A stretch of DNA of 64,000 bases from Clostridia bacterium (GCA_900769075.1 CAAGFE010000003.1:15996-79995); one strand, 5' to 3'; shown: positions 41,854-50,353, counted from the first letter of the stretch. Made by a program: numbers and translations. The notes: a model not told the origin generated them from the sequence alone.

Positions 41854-42951
41854 TTACGCGGGGACTGCTTCTGTGTCGGCAGCGGGTGCTTCAACGGTAT
41901 CCCCGATATTCTCTTCAGGGGCAGCCTCGTCCGCGAGGGGTTCTTCCGCTGCATCCTCCTCGTAGGGGCAATCGGGCAGCTCCAGGCCGCCCATGGCCAT
42001 CAGCTCGGTGATCGGCACCAGCTCCAGGCCCAGCTCTTCGCGGAAGTACTTCACGGCCTGGGGCACCACTTCCAGGGTGTGATAGCCGTCCAGGTGGAAC
42101 AGAACGATGGTGCCGGGCCCGGCGTTCTTGGTGACGCGCTGGAGCACGCGTTCGGCGGAGTAATCCCAGTCCCAATCCTTGGAGTCGATGCTCCACAGGC
42201 AGATTTCCATGCCCTCGGCCCGGGCGGGCGCGGAGATGGTCGCGTCAAACTCGCCGAAGGGCGGACGGAACAGGCGGGGATTCACGCCCAGGGTATCCCG
42301 GATGATCTGCACATTGCGGCGCACCTGCTTGAAGCGCATGTCCAGATGGTAGTCCAGCAGGTGGGGATGGGACAGGCTGTGGCAGCCGATCTCGTGCCCT
42401 GCGTCGCGGATCTTCCTGGCGGATTCGGGGAAGTTCAGCACGAATTCGCCGGTCATGAAGAAGGTGGCCTTGATGTTCAGCTCGTCCAGCAGGGCCAGGA
42501 GTTCATCGGTGGGGGTTTCGATGTAGGCGCAGTCGAAGGAGATGGACATGTAGGGCTGATCGGTGTCCACGCTGACCACGGCTTTGCGGTGCTTGTCGGT
42601 CACTGCCACATAGGCGGAATCGGAGGACACCTGGGTGTCGCCGCACCAGACGGTCAGATCATAGCCGCCCAGGAAGGTTTCGTCCAGCGCCACCTTGAAG
42701 GACAGGCTGGTCGTGCCGGGGCGGAAGGATTTGGAGGCCCAGACGCGGCCGTTCTGGTCGCGCAGCTCCAGGGTGATGGCCTGGGACAGCCTGCCGGCAT
42801 TGCGCACCTGCATCTGCATGAAGAAATCGTAGCCCATGTAGCCCACATAGTTCGCCGCGGGGAACTCCAGCCGGGGCAGCTTCTCCTCCGCGGACGCGGT
42901 CATGGGCAGCAGCAGGCAGACCAGCAGCAGGACGGACAGAATTTTTCTCAT
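41854..42951 (-). CDS. Exported NodB-type polysaccharide deacetylase with altered metal site
   Basis: A 365-aa exported protein. A signal peptide (RKILSVLLLVCLLLPMTASAE) is followed by an Ig-like beta domain (about 25-120) and a NodB domain (about 130-320). Motif 1 reads SFDCA rather than the usual TFDDG: the first Asp is kept but the second, a metal ligand, is Cys. Motif 2 (CHSLSHPHL) supplies two His, and motif 3 is RPPFGEFD. The acidic C-terminal tail is low-complexity. Activity on chitin- or peptidoglycan-like GlcNAc would be expected, but the altered motif leaves this open. It ends the NAGPA/Lgt-like operon. Confidence 0.85.
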   Translation of the reverse strand: MRKILSVLLLVCLLLPMTASAEEKLPRLEFPAANYVGYMGYDFFMQMQVRNAGRLSQAITLELRDQNGRVWASKSFRPGTTSLSFKVALDETFLGGYDLTVWCGDTQVSSDSAYVAVTDKHRKAVVSVDTDQPYMSISFDCAYIETPTDELLALLDELNIKATFFMTGEFVLNFPESARKIRDAGHEIGCHSLSHPHLLDYHLDMRFKQVRRNVQIIRDTLGVNPRLFRPPFGEFDATISAPARAEGMEICLWSIDSKDWDWDYSAERVLQRVTKNAGPGTIVLFHLDGYHTLEVVPQAVKYFREELGLELVPITELMAMGGLELPDCPYEEDAAEEPLADEAAPEENIGDTVEAPAADTEAVPA

Positions 42952-42990
42952 GATGTATCCCTCTTTTTCAGATGTATGATGAATATGCGT

Positions 42991-44100
42991 TCAGCCGCAT
43001 GATTCCGATGGGAAGGGACGCTTCCGGGCGAAGCAGCAGCCCAGGGCCAGATAGCCCGCCAGCACCGCTGCATACACCAGATACAGCAGTCCATCGCCGA
43101 TGGCGGAGCGATCCAGGGCGAACTCCAGCGCGACGACCGCGCCTGCCAGCACCGCGGTGGACAGCAGGGACAGCAGGACGCGCTTTTTCGTCTTCGCCAG
43201 ATACAGCAGCGCGGGCAGCGCGAAGCAAAGGTCGAACACCATCTCCGCATGGACGAAGCCCCACACCATGTGACCGTCCTCGCGCAGGCTCTCCATGAGG
43301 ATCATCACGCTGCCGTAGAGGAAGGCGGTTAGGGCGAAGTAATGCCCGGCGGGGGCGTTCTTGCTGAGGGTTGCCGCTGCGATCGTGATGATCAGCAGAA
43401 CCAGCGCGACCAGCAGAGGTGTGTTCAGCCGATATGCACCGTTGATGGTGACGGCCAGGAAGCTGCTGCCGATCTCAGGGCCAAAGCCGATATCGCTCTG
43501 CCCGATGCCGATGCAGAAAAAGCCCGCCAGCACTAGCAGCGGTGAAGCCAGCGCATCCAGCACCTCGGCGATGCGGGCATTGCCGAGCTTCGCGCCGATC
43601 ACGCCCGCCAGCACAATAAATGCCAGCGCACCGGTCAGGGACAGGCCGCCCTCCCAGACCTTCAGCATGGCTTCGGGCGCAGAGATGGCATTGAGGTAGA
43701 AGGGGATATTGACCAACGCATACACCAGTCGTGCGCCGATGAGGCCAAAGGGTACCGCCAGCGCAGATGTCCACAGCAGGGCAGAGCGGAGGTCGTGTTG
43801 TTTGTTGCTCAGCAGCGCGCAGATGGCGATGAACGTACCGATGGCAAGGTACAATCCGAACCAACTGAACCTGATGGGCGTCCTGACCGGCTCCACCTCT
43901 GTATCGGCACTCAACCCCAGCAGCATCCGCATCAGTTCGGCCTCGGGACCGGTGGCGGTGAGGGCTTCCTTCTGGGCCTTCTGCTCATAGTAGGCCGTGG
44001 AGACCTCCGGCAGGATGTCGGAGTGGGTACACAGGAAGGGCAGTGCCACGATGCAGGCGGCGGCCAGCAGGGCCAGAAGGATCATGGGCAGCTTTTTCAT
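42991..44100 (-). CDS. Lgt-like (prolipoprotein diacylglyceryl transferase family) membrane protein
   Basis: A 369-aa polytopic protein with about eight to ten helices. The segment GLIGARLVYALVN followed by KVWEGGLSLTGALAF mirrors the conserved Lgt core (GARL and VWEGG...GG), and MESLREDGHM resembles the C-terminal Lgt pattern. An N-terminal extension of ~80 residues, including one extra helix and an outside loop, precedes the core. It lies between the phosphodiester glycosidase (33 bp) and NodB genes, not in an lgt context. It may be a divergent family member with another lipid-linked substrate. Ribosome site AAAGGGGAGG. Confidence 0.75.
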   Translation of the reverse strand: MKKLPMILLALLAAACIVALPFLCTHSDILPEVSTAYYEQKAQKEALTATGPEAELMRMLLGLSADTEVEPVRTPIRFSWFGLYLAIGTFIAICALLSNKQHDLRSALLWTSALAVPFGLIGARLVYALVNIPFYLNAISAPEAMLKVWEGGLSLTGALAFIVLAGVIGAKLGNARIAEVLDALASPLLVLAGFFCIGIGQSDIGFGPEIGSSFLAVTINGAYRLNTPLLVALVLLIITIAAATLSKNAPAGHYFALTAFLYGSVMILMESLREDGHMVWGFVHAEMVFDLCFALPALLYLAKTKKRVLLSLLSTAVLAGAVVALEFALDRSAIGDGLLYLVYAAVLAGYLALGCCFARKRPFPSESCG

Positions 44101-44133
44101 CGGAACCTCCCCTTTGATGACGCGGGAACGCGG

Positions 44134-45000
44134 TTAATCCGCGCTGGGCACGGCGGAGCAGACATAGATGATGTCGCTCTGCTCCCGTTCGGAGGCGGCG
44201 TAGTTGGAGTCGTAATACTTGCCGCCGAACAGCATGATGGAGGAATTGCCGCCATCCATGCAATAGGCGGTCTGCACGCCCAGGGTGACCATGAACTCCG
44301 CCATCTGGTCGGTGGTCACGCCCTTGGAGATGGCATTGCGGCCCTCGGCTTCCACAAAGACGTATTCCAGCGGGCCGACCTGGGCGATGACCGTGCGGGG
44401 GGCGCGGACGGCACTGTCAAAGCGGGTCTGATAGGTATCGGGCATCGGAAGCGCCAGCCCGTCCTTGACGATCGCGGGGCCGAAGGTGAAGGCGTTGACG
44501 ATGGCCCGGCCGGACTGGAGGAAGGTCACCAGCTCGGCGGACTGGGCTTCGCCGCCCAGGAACACATGCAGGTCGCCCAGGTCGTCAATGACCAGGATAT
44601 CCTTCTCCGGGTTGATGACGTAGCGGAAGGCCTGGCCCTGACGATAAATCAGGCCGTCCTTGCGCTGCACATAAAAATCGCCGTTGATGGCGACCACCGC
44701 ATTGACGCGGCGCGCCATTCTGCCGGGCTTCTCGGCGATCACCTCATTGGGCTGACCGGCGATGGCGGTGCGCAGCTGGGTCGGGCTGGCCACCTTGATC
44801 CAGGCGATATCATAGCGCACGCCGTCGATATCCCGCTTCTCCATCTTCACGGAGAGGCTGGCGTCCTCGTAGGAATCCTTCGTGTATCCGTCCGGATCGG
44901 CGGGACAGCCGCCGGAAAAGTCCAGCGGGAGGGCGTATTCCTCCGCGAGGGCGGGCAGGGTCAGCATCAGGCAGAAGAGCAGGGTCAGCAGTTTCTTCAT
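44134..45000 (-). CDS. Exported phosphodiester glycosidase (NAGPA-domain) protein
   Basis: A 288-aa exported protein. A signal peptide (KKLLTLLFCLMLTLPALAE) precedes a NAGPA domain with VNAVVAINGDFY, PRTVIAQVGPLEYVFVEAEGR and AYCMDGGNSSIMLF. This family cleaves GlcNAc-phosphodiester links in eukaryotes and is found in bacterial envelope and teichoic-acid-like contexts. Length and motif order fit. It is the first gene of a three-gene envelope operon (NAGPA, Lgt-like, NodB), with a strong promoter and the ribosome site AAAGGAG. Confidence 0.85.
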   Translation of the reverse strand: MKKLLTLLFCLMLTLPALAEEYALPLDFSGGCPADPDGYTKDSYEDASLSVKMEKRDIDGVRYDIAWIKVASPTQLRTAIAGQPNEVIAEKPGRMARRVNAVVAINGDFYVQRKDGLIYRQGQAFRYVINPEKDILVIDDLGDLHVFLGGEAQSAELVTFLQSGRAIVNAFTFGPAIVKDGLALPMPDTYQTRFDSAVRAPRTVIAQVGPLEYVFVEAEGRNAISKGVTTDQMAEFMVTLGVQTAYCMDGGNSSIMLFGGKYYDSNYAASEREQSDIIYVCSAVPSAD

Positions 45001-45045
45001 CTCTTACTCCTTTTGTCAAAACGTGGATTTTTCCGCGTTCAACCT

Positions 45046-45074
45046 ATTATACAATCCATGGTAACGGCTTTCAA
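45046..45074 (-). promoter_or_regulatory. Promoter of the NAGPA operon
   Basis: On the minus strand TTGAAA (45074-45069) and a perfect TATAAT (45051-45046) are spaced 17 bp. Confidence 0.8.
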
Positions 45075-45076
45075 GG

Positions 45077-45088
45077 GAACGAATGTTC
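45077..45088. promoter_or_regulatory. SOS-box-like palindrome
   Basis: GAACGAATGTTC fits the Gram-positive LexA pattern GAAC-RNRY-GTTC exactly. It lies 2 bp upstream of the -35 of the NAGPA promoter and 60 bp before the promoter at 45148. LexA binding is unproven; the neighbours are not known SOS genes. Confidence 0.4.
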
Positions 45089-45147
45089 TTTTTCTGCCCG
45101 GGCTTCCGGGAGAACGGGCGGCCCACCGGCCCCGTCCGGCTTCCGCC

Positions 45148-45176
45148 TTGACAAACTGGAAGAAATATGCTACATT
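45148..45176 (+). promoter_or_regulatory. Promoter of the repeat-containing secreted protein
   Basis: A perfect TTGACA (45148-45153) and TACATT (45171-45176) are spaced 17 bp. Confidence 0.75.
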
Positions 45177-45235
45177 GCAGGTAACCTGAAACGTTTGCGC
45201 GATGGCACATCAACCGAAGGAAAGGGGATCTTCCT

Positions 45236-47026
45236 GTGAAAAAGACGATGTTTCGCTTGATGCTGACGGCAGCGGCGATGCTGCTGGCAGTGACTCTGGG
45301 TGTCGCGGGGTATGCTGAGGAAGCGGACGGCGCTGTCAGCACGTCTGCCTATCTCTTCTGGCAGGATTCGGACTGGTGGCCCGCCGTGACCAACCAGGAG
45401 GACGATTACTGGGCGCCTGTCACCGCCACCGTGACCGGCGAAGGCTGGTATACCGTCAGCGCCACGGCGCATATGCCCAGCTGGTTCTACAGCGGCGGCA
45501 ACCACAACACCGGCGCCCAGAAGCTGGCGGTCGTCATCACCGACGGCGCGACCCTCTTCCCGGATCTGTACATGCAGATCGTGGACATCCGCGTGGACGG
45601 CGTGTCCTATGCCTGCGGCGATGTGACCTACGGCCAGACCGGCTATGACAATATCGGCCAGGACGGCTTCGTGTTCTGGAAGGCCAGCGACGCCTATGGC
45701 CTGATCTATGACCAGTGGATGATCGACAACAACGGCACCGTGGACACCGGCAAGACCTGGAAATCCGACGCCGCTGCCCAGCGGTTCGATGTGTTTGACG
45801 TGAGCGTGCTCAACGATCCCAGCACCATCGAGATTGACTTCTTCCTGTCCAGCCGCCAGGATGTGCGCCCTGAGGGCGGCGCTGCCCTGCGCGTGCTGGG
45901 CGAGGGCCCCGCTGTGGCCGGTGATCATGTTGCCCTGAGCGACGCCGCCGGAACCCCCGAAAATGCGACCACCGCGAGGCTCTTCTACCAGTCCGGCAGC
46001 TGGTGGCCCTTGACCGACGGCAAGCTGGGCGCTTCTTCCACCGTAACCATCAAGGGCGACGGCGTGTATACCGTTTCCGCGTCCTTCCTGGATCAGGGCG
46101 GCTGGACCCCCCTCGGCAACGGTGCCGAAAAGCTGCTGCTGGTCGTTGACAACGGCGCGAAAGGCCAGGGCACCGTGATGGACGGGAAGTACCTGGGCAT
46201 CTCCGATGTGCGCGTCAACGGCACCTCGATCGGTGTCGGCAACGCTGCCTATGGCCCGACCGGCTATGAAGGGTATGCCAGCGATTTCCATGTCTTCAGC
46301 AGCAGCGACGGTTACGCGATCCTGTTTGACCGCTGGATGATCGAAAACACCTCCGGCCTGCCCTGGGGCCACACGACCTGGGACGGCAAGGATGGCACGA
46401 TCAGCGCGATCAACCCCGATGATCTCAAGGCCGTGAACAACCTGGAGGTGGACTTCTTCGTCACCGGCGAGCAGGGCAAGCTCCCCGAAGAGCCGGTGCT
46501 GTCCTACGACTACACCTGGTACCCCAACAACACCATGGGCGTTGCCGGCTACAGCCTGCGCGACATGGGCGTGTCCAACAAGTGGTACAACGCCTGTCCC
46601 GTCGATCTGACCCGGGACGGCATCTATAAGATTCCGCTGGTGGTCTCCAACATGTACGTCATCGGCAACGCCATCGTCACCGTGGAAGGCGATACGGTGA
46701 CCGTCGATTACGAAACCCAGTATGCCTCTCCCGGCAACCTGACCATCCTCAGCGAATGCGTGAAGTGGTTCGACGAGCTGGAGGACATCACCGCTGAGTT
46801 CATGGAGAATCCCCAGAGCAATCTGGCCTTTGGTCAGATCATCAGCAAGACCTATCTGGGGAAGGTCGGCTACCTGTTCATCTGCAACCGCGTCACCTAC
46901 TGCCAGCCCATCGCGGACAACGGCATCTACCTGGCCCGCTACAACCACAGCGGCGCGACCTGGGCGGCTTACCGCGCCGGCCTGGATGCGATGGTGGAGG
47001 CGCTGGAGGAGACGCCTGCCGAGTAA
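45236..47026 (+). CDS. Secreted protein of unknown function with two internal repeats
   Basis: A 596-aa exported protein; the GTG start at 45236 follows GGAAAGGGG. After the signal peptide (KKTMFRLMLTAAAMLLAVTLGVAGYAE) there are two related domains of about 170 residues, roughly 33-205 and 245-415. Both open with LFxQxxxWWP, continue with GxGxYTVSA and VDIRVDG/ISDVRVNG, then YGxTGY and end in xxYDQWMIDN/LFDRWMIEN. They look beta-rich, like carbohydrate-binding modules. A third, unlike domain (about 440-596) follows. There is no catalytic motif. It could be a wall- or glycan-binding protein. It is a single gene with promoter and terminator. Confidence 0.85.
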   Translation: MKKTMFRLMLTAAAMLLAVTLGVAGYAEEADGAVSTSAYLFWQDSDWWPAVTNQEDDYWAPVTATVTGEGWYTVSATAHMPSWFYSGGNHNTGAQKLAVVITDGATLFPDLYMQIVDIRVDGVSYACGDVTYGQTGYDNIGQDGFVFWKASDAYGLIYDQWMIDNNGTVDTGKTWKSDAAAQRFDVFDVSVLNDPSTIEIDFFLSSRQDVRPEGGAALRVLGEGPAVAGDHVALSDAAGTPENATTARLFYQSGSWWPLTDGKLGASSTVTIKGDGVYTVSASFLDQGGWTPLGNGAEKLLLVVDNGAKGQGTVMDGKYLGISDVRVNGTSIGVGNAAYGPTGYEGYASDFHVFSSSDGYAILFDRWMIENTSGLPWGHTTWDGKDGTISAINPDDLKAVNNLEVDFFVTGEQGKLPEEPVLSYDYTWYPNNTMGVAGYSLRDMGVSNKWYNACPVDLTRDGIYKIPLVVSNMYVIGNAIVTVEGDTVTVDYETQYASPGNLTILSECVKWFDELEDITAEFMENPQSNLAFGQIISKTYLGKVGYLFICNRVTYCQPIADNGIYLARYNHSGATWAAYRAGLDAMVEALEETPAE

Positions 47027-47040
47027 TTCCGCTGACACTG

Positions 47041-47072
47041 ACCGGGGCTCCGTGACGGGGCTCCGGTTTTTT
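47041..47072 (+). terminator. Rho-independent terminator
   Basis: A 12-bp stem with G-U wobbles (ACCGGGGCTCCG with CGGGGCTCCGGT) and a 1-3 base loop is followed by TTTTTT. Confidence 0.8.
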
Positions 47073-47135
47073 CATGCCCTGGACAAAGGTTTGCTTCGAT
47101 GGTCGGAAAAACAAGAAAAAAACACATCAATCCTC

Positions 47136-47164
47136 TTGACAGCCGCCTTGCCCCGTGTTATACT
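47136..47164 (+). promoter_or_regulatory. Promoter of the T-box/trpXYZ operon
   Basis: A perfect TTGACA (47136-47141) and TATACT (47159-47164) are spaced 17 bp, placing the transcript start at about 47171. Confidence 0.85.
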
Positions 47165-47171
47165 ACGCTAA

Positions 47172-47449
47172 ACCGTTGAGGTGGAGATCAAACCGGCAGC
47201 GCACGCACAGAGATTCGGGCCCAGGCTGAAAGCCCGATCGCAGCGAACCGGCAAATGGACCGCCGAGGGCGTGCGGAAAGTGGGGGAGCCAAGGGGCAAG
47301 CCCATCAGTATGGCACGACGCAGAGCCAGCGTTAGCGGGCTACGGGTGTGTCGGCACTCGAATGAGGTGGACGGAGAATTCCGTCAAACAAGGTGGTACC
47401 GCAGATGTTTTTCCGCATCTGTCCTTGTGAAGGGGACAGGTGCGTTTTT
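47172..47449 (+). ncRNA. T-box riboswitch with UGG (tryptophan) specifier
   Basis: A tRNA-sensing leader. The Stem I base pairs CGCACGC (47200-47206) with GCGTGCG (47269-47275). The GA-motif AGAGA (47209-47213) follows on the 5' side. On the 3' side the specifier loop shows TGG at 47256-47258 followed by A, the tryptophan codon. Stem III is ACGGA-GAAT-TCCGT (47371-47384). The T-box sequence AACAAGGTGGTACCGC ends at 47402. The terminator CGCATCTGTCC (47414-47424) pairs with GGACAGGTGCG (47434-47444), then TTTTT. Uncharged tRNA-Trp should favour the antiterminator and switch on the transporter genes. Confidence 0.93.
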
Positions 47450-47556
47450 GTGTGCACCGGTTCCTGAATCACCCCTTCCCCCGGGATCTGAAACACCGGC
47501 TCCTGCCGACAGGGAGTACATCATCGACGTGCCGAATCGGCAGAAAGGAATCCACC

Positions 47557-48513
47557 ATGAAAAAGACCATCGCCATGCTCCTGACCCTCGTTCTGACCCT
47601 GACCTGCTCCTTTGCCCTTGCTGAGGGCGTGATCAAGGTCGGCATCATCCAGATGGCCGACAACGGCGCCTTCACCGACATGCGGGAAGGCTTCATCGAC
47701 CGCATGCGCGAGCTGGGCTACACCGAGGACAAGATGGAGTTCCCCTACTTCAACGCCCTGGGCGACATGACCCAGCTGGTCGCCAACTGCCAGGCGGCCA
47801 TCAACGCGGGCATTGACGCGGCGGTGACCATCGCCACCCCGCCCACCCAGGCCTTCGTGAAGGAGGAAAGCGGCGTGCCGCTGTTCTTCATCAGCGTGTC
47901 CAACCCCGTGGGCGCGGGCGTGATCACCGATATGGCCACCCCGGACAAGAATGCCACCGGTACCTCCAACGCCATCCCCGTGAGCGAAATGTTCAAGCTG
48001 GCGGACCAGCTGACCCCCGGCTGCAAGACCTACGGCCTGATCTACTGCCTGAGCGAGATCAATTCCGTTTCCACCGTCCAGCAGGCCAAGGATTACATGG
48101 ACGCCAACGGCCTGACCTATGTGGAAGCGCCCGTGACCAATGTGTCCGAGGTGCAGACCGCGGTGGATTCCCTGCTGGAGCGGGTGGACGCGATCTTCGT
48201 GCCCAATGATTCCGTGATCCAGACCGCCATGTCCGTCGTGGCCGGCAGCGCCGCCGATATGGGCGTGCCGGTGTACGGCGCCTCCGCCGTGATGGTGCAG
48301 TCCGGCGCCTTCGCCACCATTTCCATCAGCGACCGGCAGATCGGCGCGATCACCGCGGACATGCTCCACGCCTACCTGACCGGTACCCCCATCGAGGAGA
48401 TTCCCGCGGTGGTGGTGGATGAATTCACCATGGTCATCAACAAGACCACTGCTGAAATGATCGGCGTGGAGCTTCCCGCCGATGTGCTGGAAAACGCCGT
48501 GGTGATCGAGTAA
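47557..48513 (+). CDS. trpX: TrpX-like ABC transporter substrate-binding protein
   Basis: A 318-aa exported protein of the ABC_sub_bind family. A signal peptide (KKTIAMLLTLVLTLTCSFALAE) is followed by the typical start VIKVGIIQMADNGAFTDMREGF and by ISVSNPVGAGVI. The only cysteine in the signal (LTCS) does not make a standard lipobox, so it looks non-lipidated. The start at 47557 follows AGAAAGGA. It is the first gene behind a tryptophan T-box and is followed by a permease and an ATPase, the order of predicted trpXYZ transporters. The tryptophan substrate is inferred from the specifier. Confidence 0.9.
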   Translation: MKKTIAMLLTLVLTLTCSFALAEGVIKVGIIQMADNGAFTDMREGFIDRMRELGYTEDKMEFPYFNALGDMTQLVANCQAAINAGIDAAVTIATPPTQAFVKEESGVPLFFISVSNPVGAGVITDMATPDKNATGTSNAIPVSEMFKLADQLTPGCKTYGLIYCLSEINSVSTVQQAKDYMDANGLTYVEAPVTNVSEVQTAVDSLLERVDAIFVPNDSVIQTAMSVVAGSAADMGVPVYGASAVMVQSGAFATISISDRQIGAITADMLHAYLTGTPIEEIPAVVVDEFTMVINKTTAEMIGVELPADVLENAVVIE

Positions 48514-48597
48514 TCAACCCAGCTTCTCCGGCGGGCGGTGAGGAATGCGCTGCCCGCCGGTTTCTCCCGGAAATACTTGCGACAAGGGGTGCCCCGT

Positions 48598-49539
48598 ATG
48601 TCACTGACCATGTTCCTGGGCGGCTTGCAGGAGGGCCTGTTCTATGCCCTGCTGGCGATGGGCGTCTACATCAGCTTCCGCATCCTCAATACCCCCGACC
48701 TGACCACGGAGGGCTCCTACACCCTGGGCGTGGCGGTGTCCGCCATGCTGACGATTGCGGGGCACCCGGTGCTGGGATTGATGTGCGCGTTCCTGGCGGG
48801 ATTGCTGGCGGGCAGCGTCACCGGCCTGCTGCAGACCAAGGTGGGGATTCACCCCATCCTGGCGGGCATCCTGACCATGAGCGGCCTGTACACGGTCAAT
48901 ACCGCCGTCATGGGCGGAAAGCCGGATGTGACGCTGACCAAAACGACCATTTTCAACCGGCTGTTCGATGCGTTCAACATCAATCTCCAGGCCTTCAATC
49001 GGGATCGCCAGGCATTCACGATGGCCAAGGAAATCACCGTGCTGATCGTGGCGGCGGTGCTGGCGGCATCGGTGCTGCTCCTGCTGATCTGGTTCTTCCG
49101 CACCCATGTGGGCCTGTGCATCCGCGCCACCGGCAACAATGAGGCCATGGTGCGCTCCTCCTCCATCAACGCGGGCGGGATGAAGCTGCTGGGCCTGGCG
49201 GTGGCCAACGGCTGCACGGCCCTGGCCGGCGGCGTGCTGACCCAGTCCGGCGGATTTGCCACCGTGTCCAACGGCGCGGGCGTGCTGGTCGTCGGCCTGG
49301 CGTCGGTCATCATCGGGGAGGCCATCGTGGGCCGGCGCGGCGTGACCGCCGGGCTGATCAGCGTCATCCTTGGCTCGGTGGTGTACCAGTGCCTGATCCG
49401 CCTGGCCACCAGCCTGAACGTGTTCCCCGCCTACTATCTCAAGCTCGTTTCCTCGGGGATCGTTGCCTTTGCCCTGGCCATGCCGGTGATCCGCGAAGGC
49501 ATTGCCCGCCGCCGGAAGGGAGGCGTCTGCCATGCTTGA
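48598..49539 (+). CDS. trpY: TrpY-like ABC transporter permease
   Basis: A 313-aa membrane protein with about eight to nine helices of the branched-chain amino acid/BPD_transp_2 family. Characteristic stretches are FRILNTPDLTTEGSYTLGVAVSA, GLCIRATGNNEAMVRSSSIN and VGRRGVTAGLISVILGSVVYQ. The ATG at 48598 is chosen over an upstream frame start because AAGGGG precedes it and the first helix begins soon after. It overlaps the ATPase gene by 8 bp. Confidence 0.92.
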   Translation: MSLTMFLGGLQEGLFYALLAMGVYISFRILNTPDLTTEGSYTLGVAVSAMLTIAGHPVLGLMCAFLAGLLAGSVTGLLQTKVGIHPILAGILTMSGLYTVNTAVMGGKPDVTLTKTTIFNRLFDAFNINLQAFNRDRQAFTMAKEITVLIVAAVLAASVLLLLIWFFRTHVGLCIRATGNNEAMVRSSSINAGGMKLLGLAVANGCTALAGGVLTQSGGFATVSNGAGVLVVGLASVIIGEAIVGRRGVTAGLISVILGSVVYQCLIRLATSLNVFPAYYLKLVSSGIVAFALAMPVIREGIARRRKGGVCHA

Positions 49540-50329
49540 ATTGCGCCATGTGACCAAGACCTTCGCCAAGGGCACGGTGAATGAACACACCGCCCTGCGG
49601 GATGTTTCCCTGACGGTGCAGGAGGATGATTTCATCACGATGCTTGGCTCCAACGGCGCGGGCAAATCCACGCTGTTCGGGGCGATCGCGGGCACGTTCT
49701 TCGTGGATGAGGGCGAGATTCTCCTGGACGGGCAGCCCATCGGGCATCTGCCGGAGCACAAGCGCGCCCGCGCCGTCGGCACCCTCTTCCAGGATCCGAT
49801 GAAGGGCACCGCCCCCGATCTGACCATCGAGGAAAACCTGGCCCTGGCCTGCAACCAGACCCGGCGGTTCCCGCTGGCGCTGGCGGTGCAGAAGCGCGAC
49901 CTGCGGCGCTTCCGCGAGCAGCTGGCGACCTTCGGCATGGGGCTGGAGGACCGGATGAAGATGAAGGTCGGGCTGCTTTCCGGCGGACAGCGCCAGGCGC
50001 TGACGCTGCTGATGGCCACCATCGCCCACCCCAGGCTGCTCCTGCTGGACGAGCACACCGCCGCCCTGGATCCCGCCACGGCCACCAAGGTCATGGAGAT
50101 CACGGTGAAGATCGTCCGGGAGCAGAAGATCCCCACGATGATGATCACCCACAACATGGGCCAGGCGCTGAGCGTGGGCAACCGCACCATCATGATGGAC
50201 GCGGGGCAGATCATCCTGGATATTGCCGGGCAGGAGCGCCTGGACATGACCGTGCCCCGGCTGATGGACATGTATTCCGGCGCCCGAGGCAGGGAGCTGG
50301 ACAACGACCGCATGCTGCTGAGCCGGTGA
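49532..50329 (+). CDS. trpZ: TrpZ-like ABC transporter ATPase
   Basis: A 265-aa ATPase. Walker A is LGSNGAGKST (near residue 44), the signature is LSGGQRQALTLLMAT, Walker B is LLLLDEHTAALDP and the H-loop is MMITHNMG. It starts 8 bp inside the permease gene with GGAAGGGAGG upstream. It completes the T-box-controlled operon, which ends at a strong terminator. The His and the Glu/Asp order fit the branched-chain-type ATPases. Confidence 0.92.
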   Translation: MLELRHVTKTFAKGTVNEHTALRDVSLTVQEDDFITMLGSNGAGKSTLFGAIAGTFFVDEGEILLDGQPIGHLPEHKRARAVGTLFQDPMKGTAPDLTIEENLALACNQTRRFPLALAVQKRDLRRFREQLATFGMGLEDRMKMKVGLLSGGQRQALTLLMATIAHPRLLLLDEHTAALDPATATKVMEITVKIVREQKIPTMMITHNMGQALSVGNRTIMMDAGQIILDIAGQERLDMTVPRLMDMYSGARGRELDNDRMLLSR

Positions 50330-50353
50330 GGCGCAAGCCAGCCCGATCCGCGT

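Noticed and set aside
47440..47556. An upstream start for trpX inside the T-box terminator
   Set aside because: The frame is open, but the sequence lies over the terminator hairpin and has no signal peptide; the ATG at 47557 has both a ribosome site and a signal peptide.
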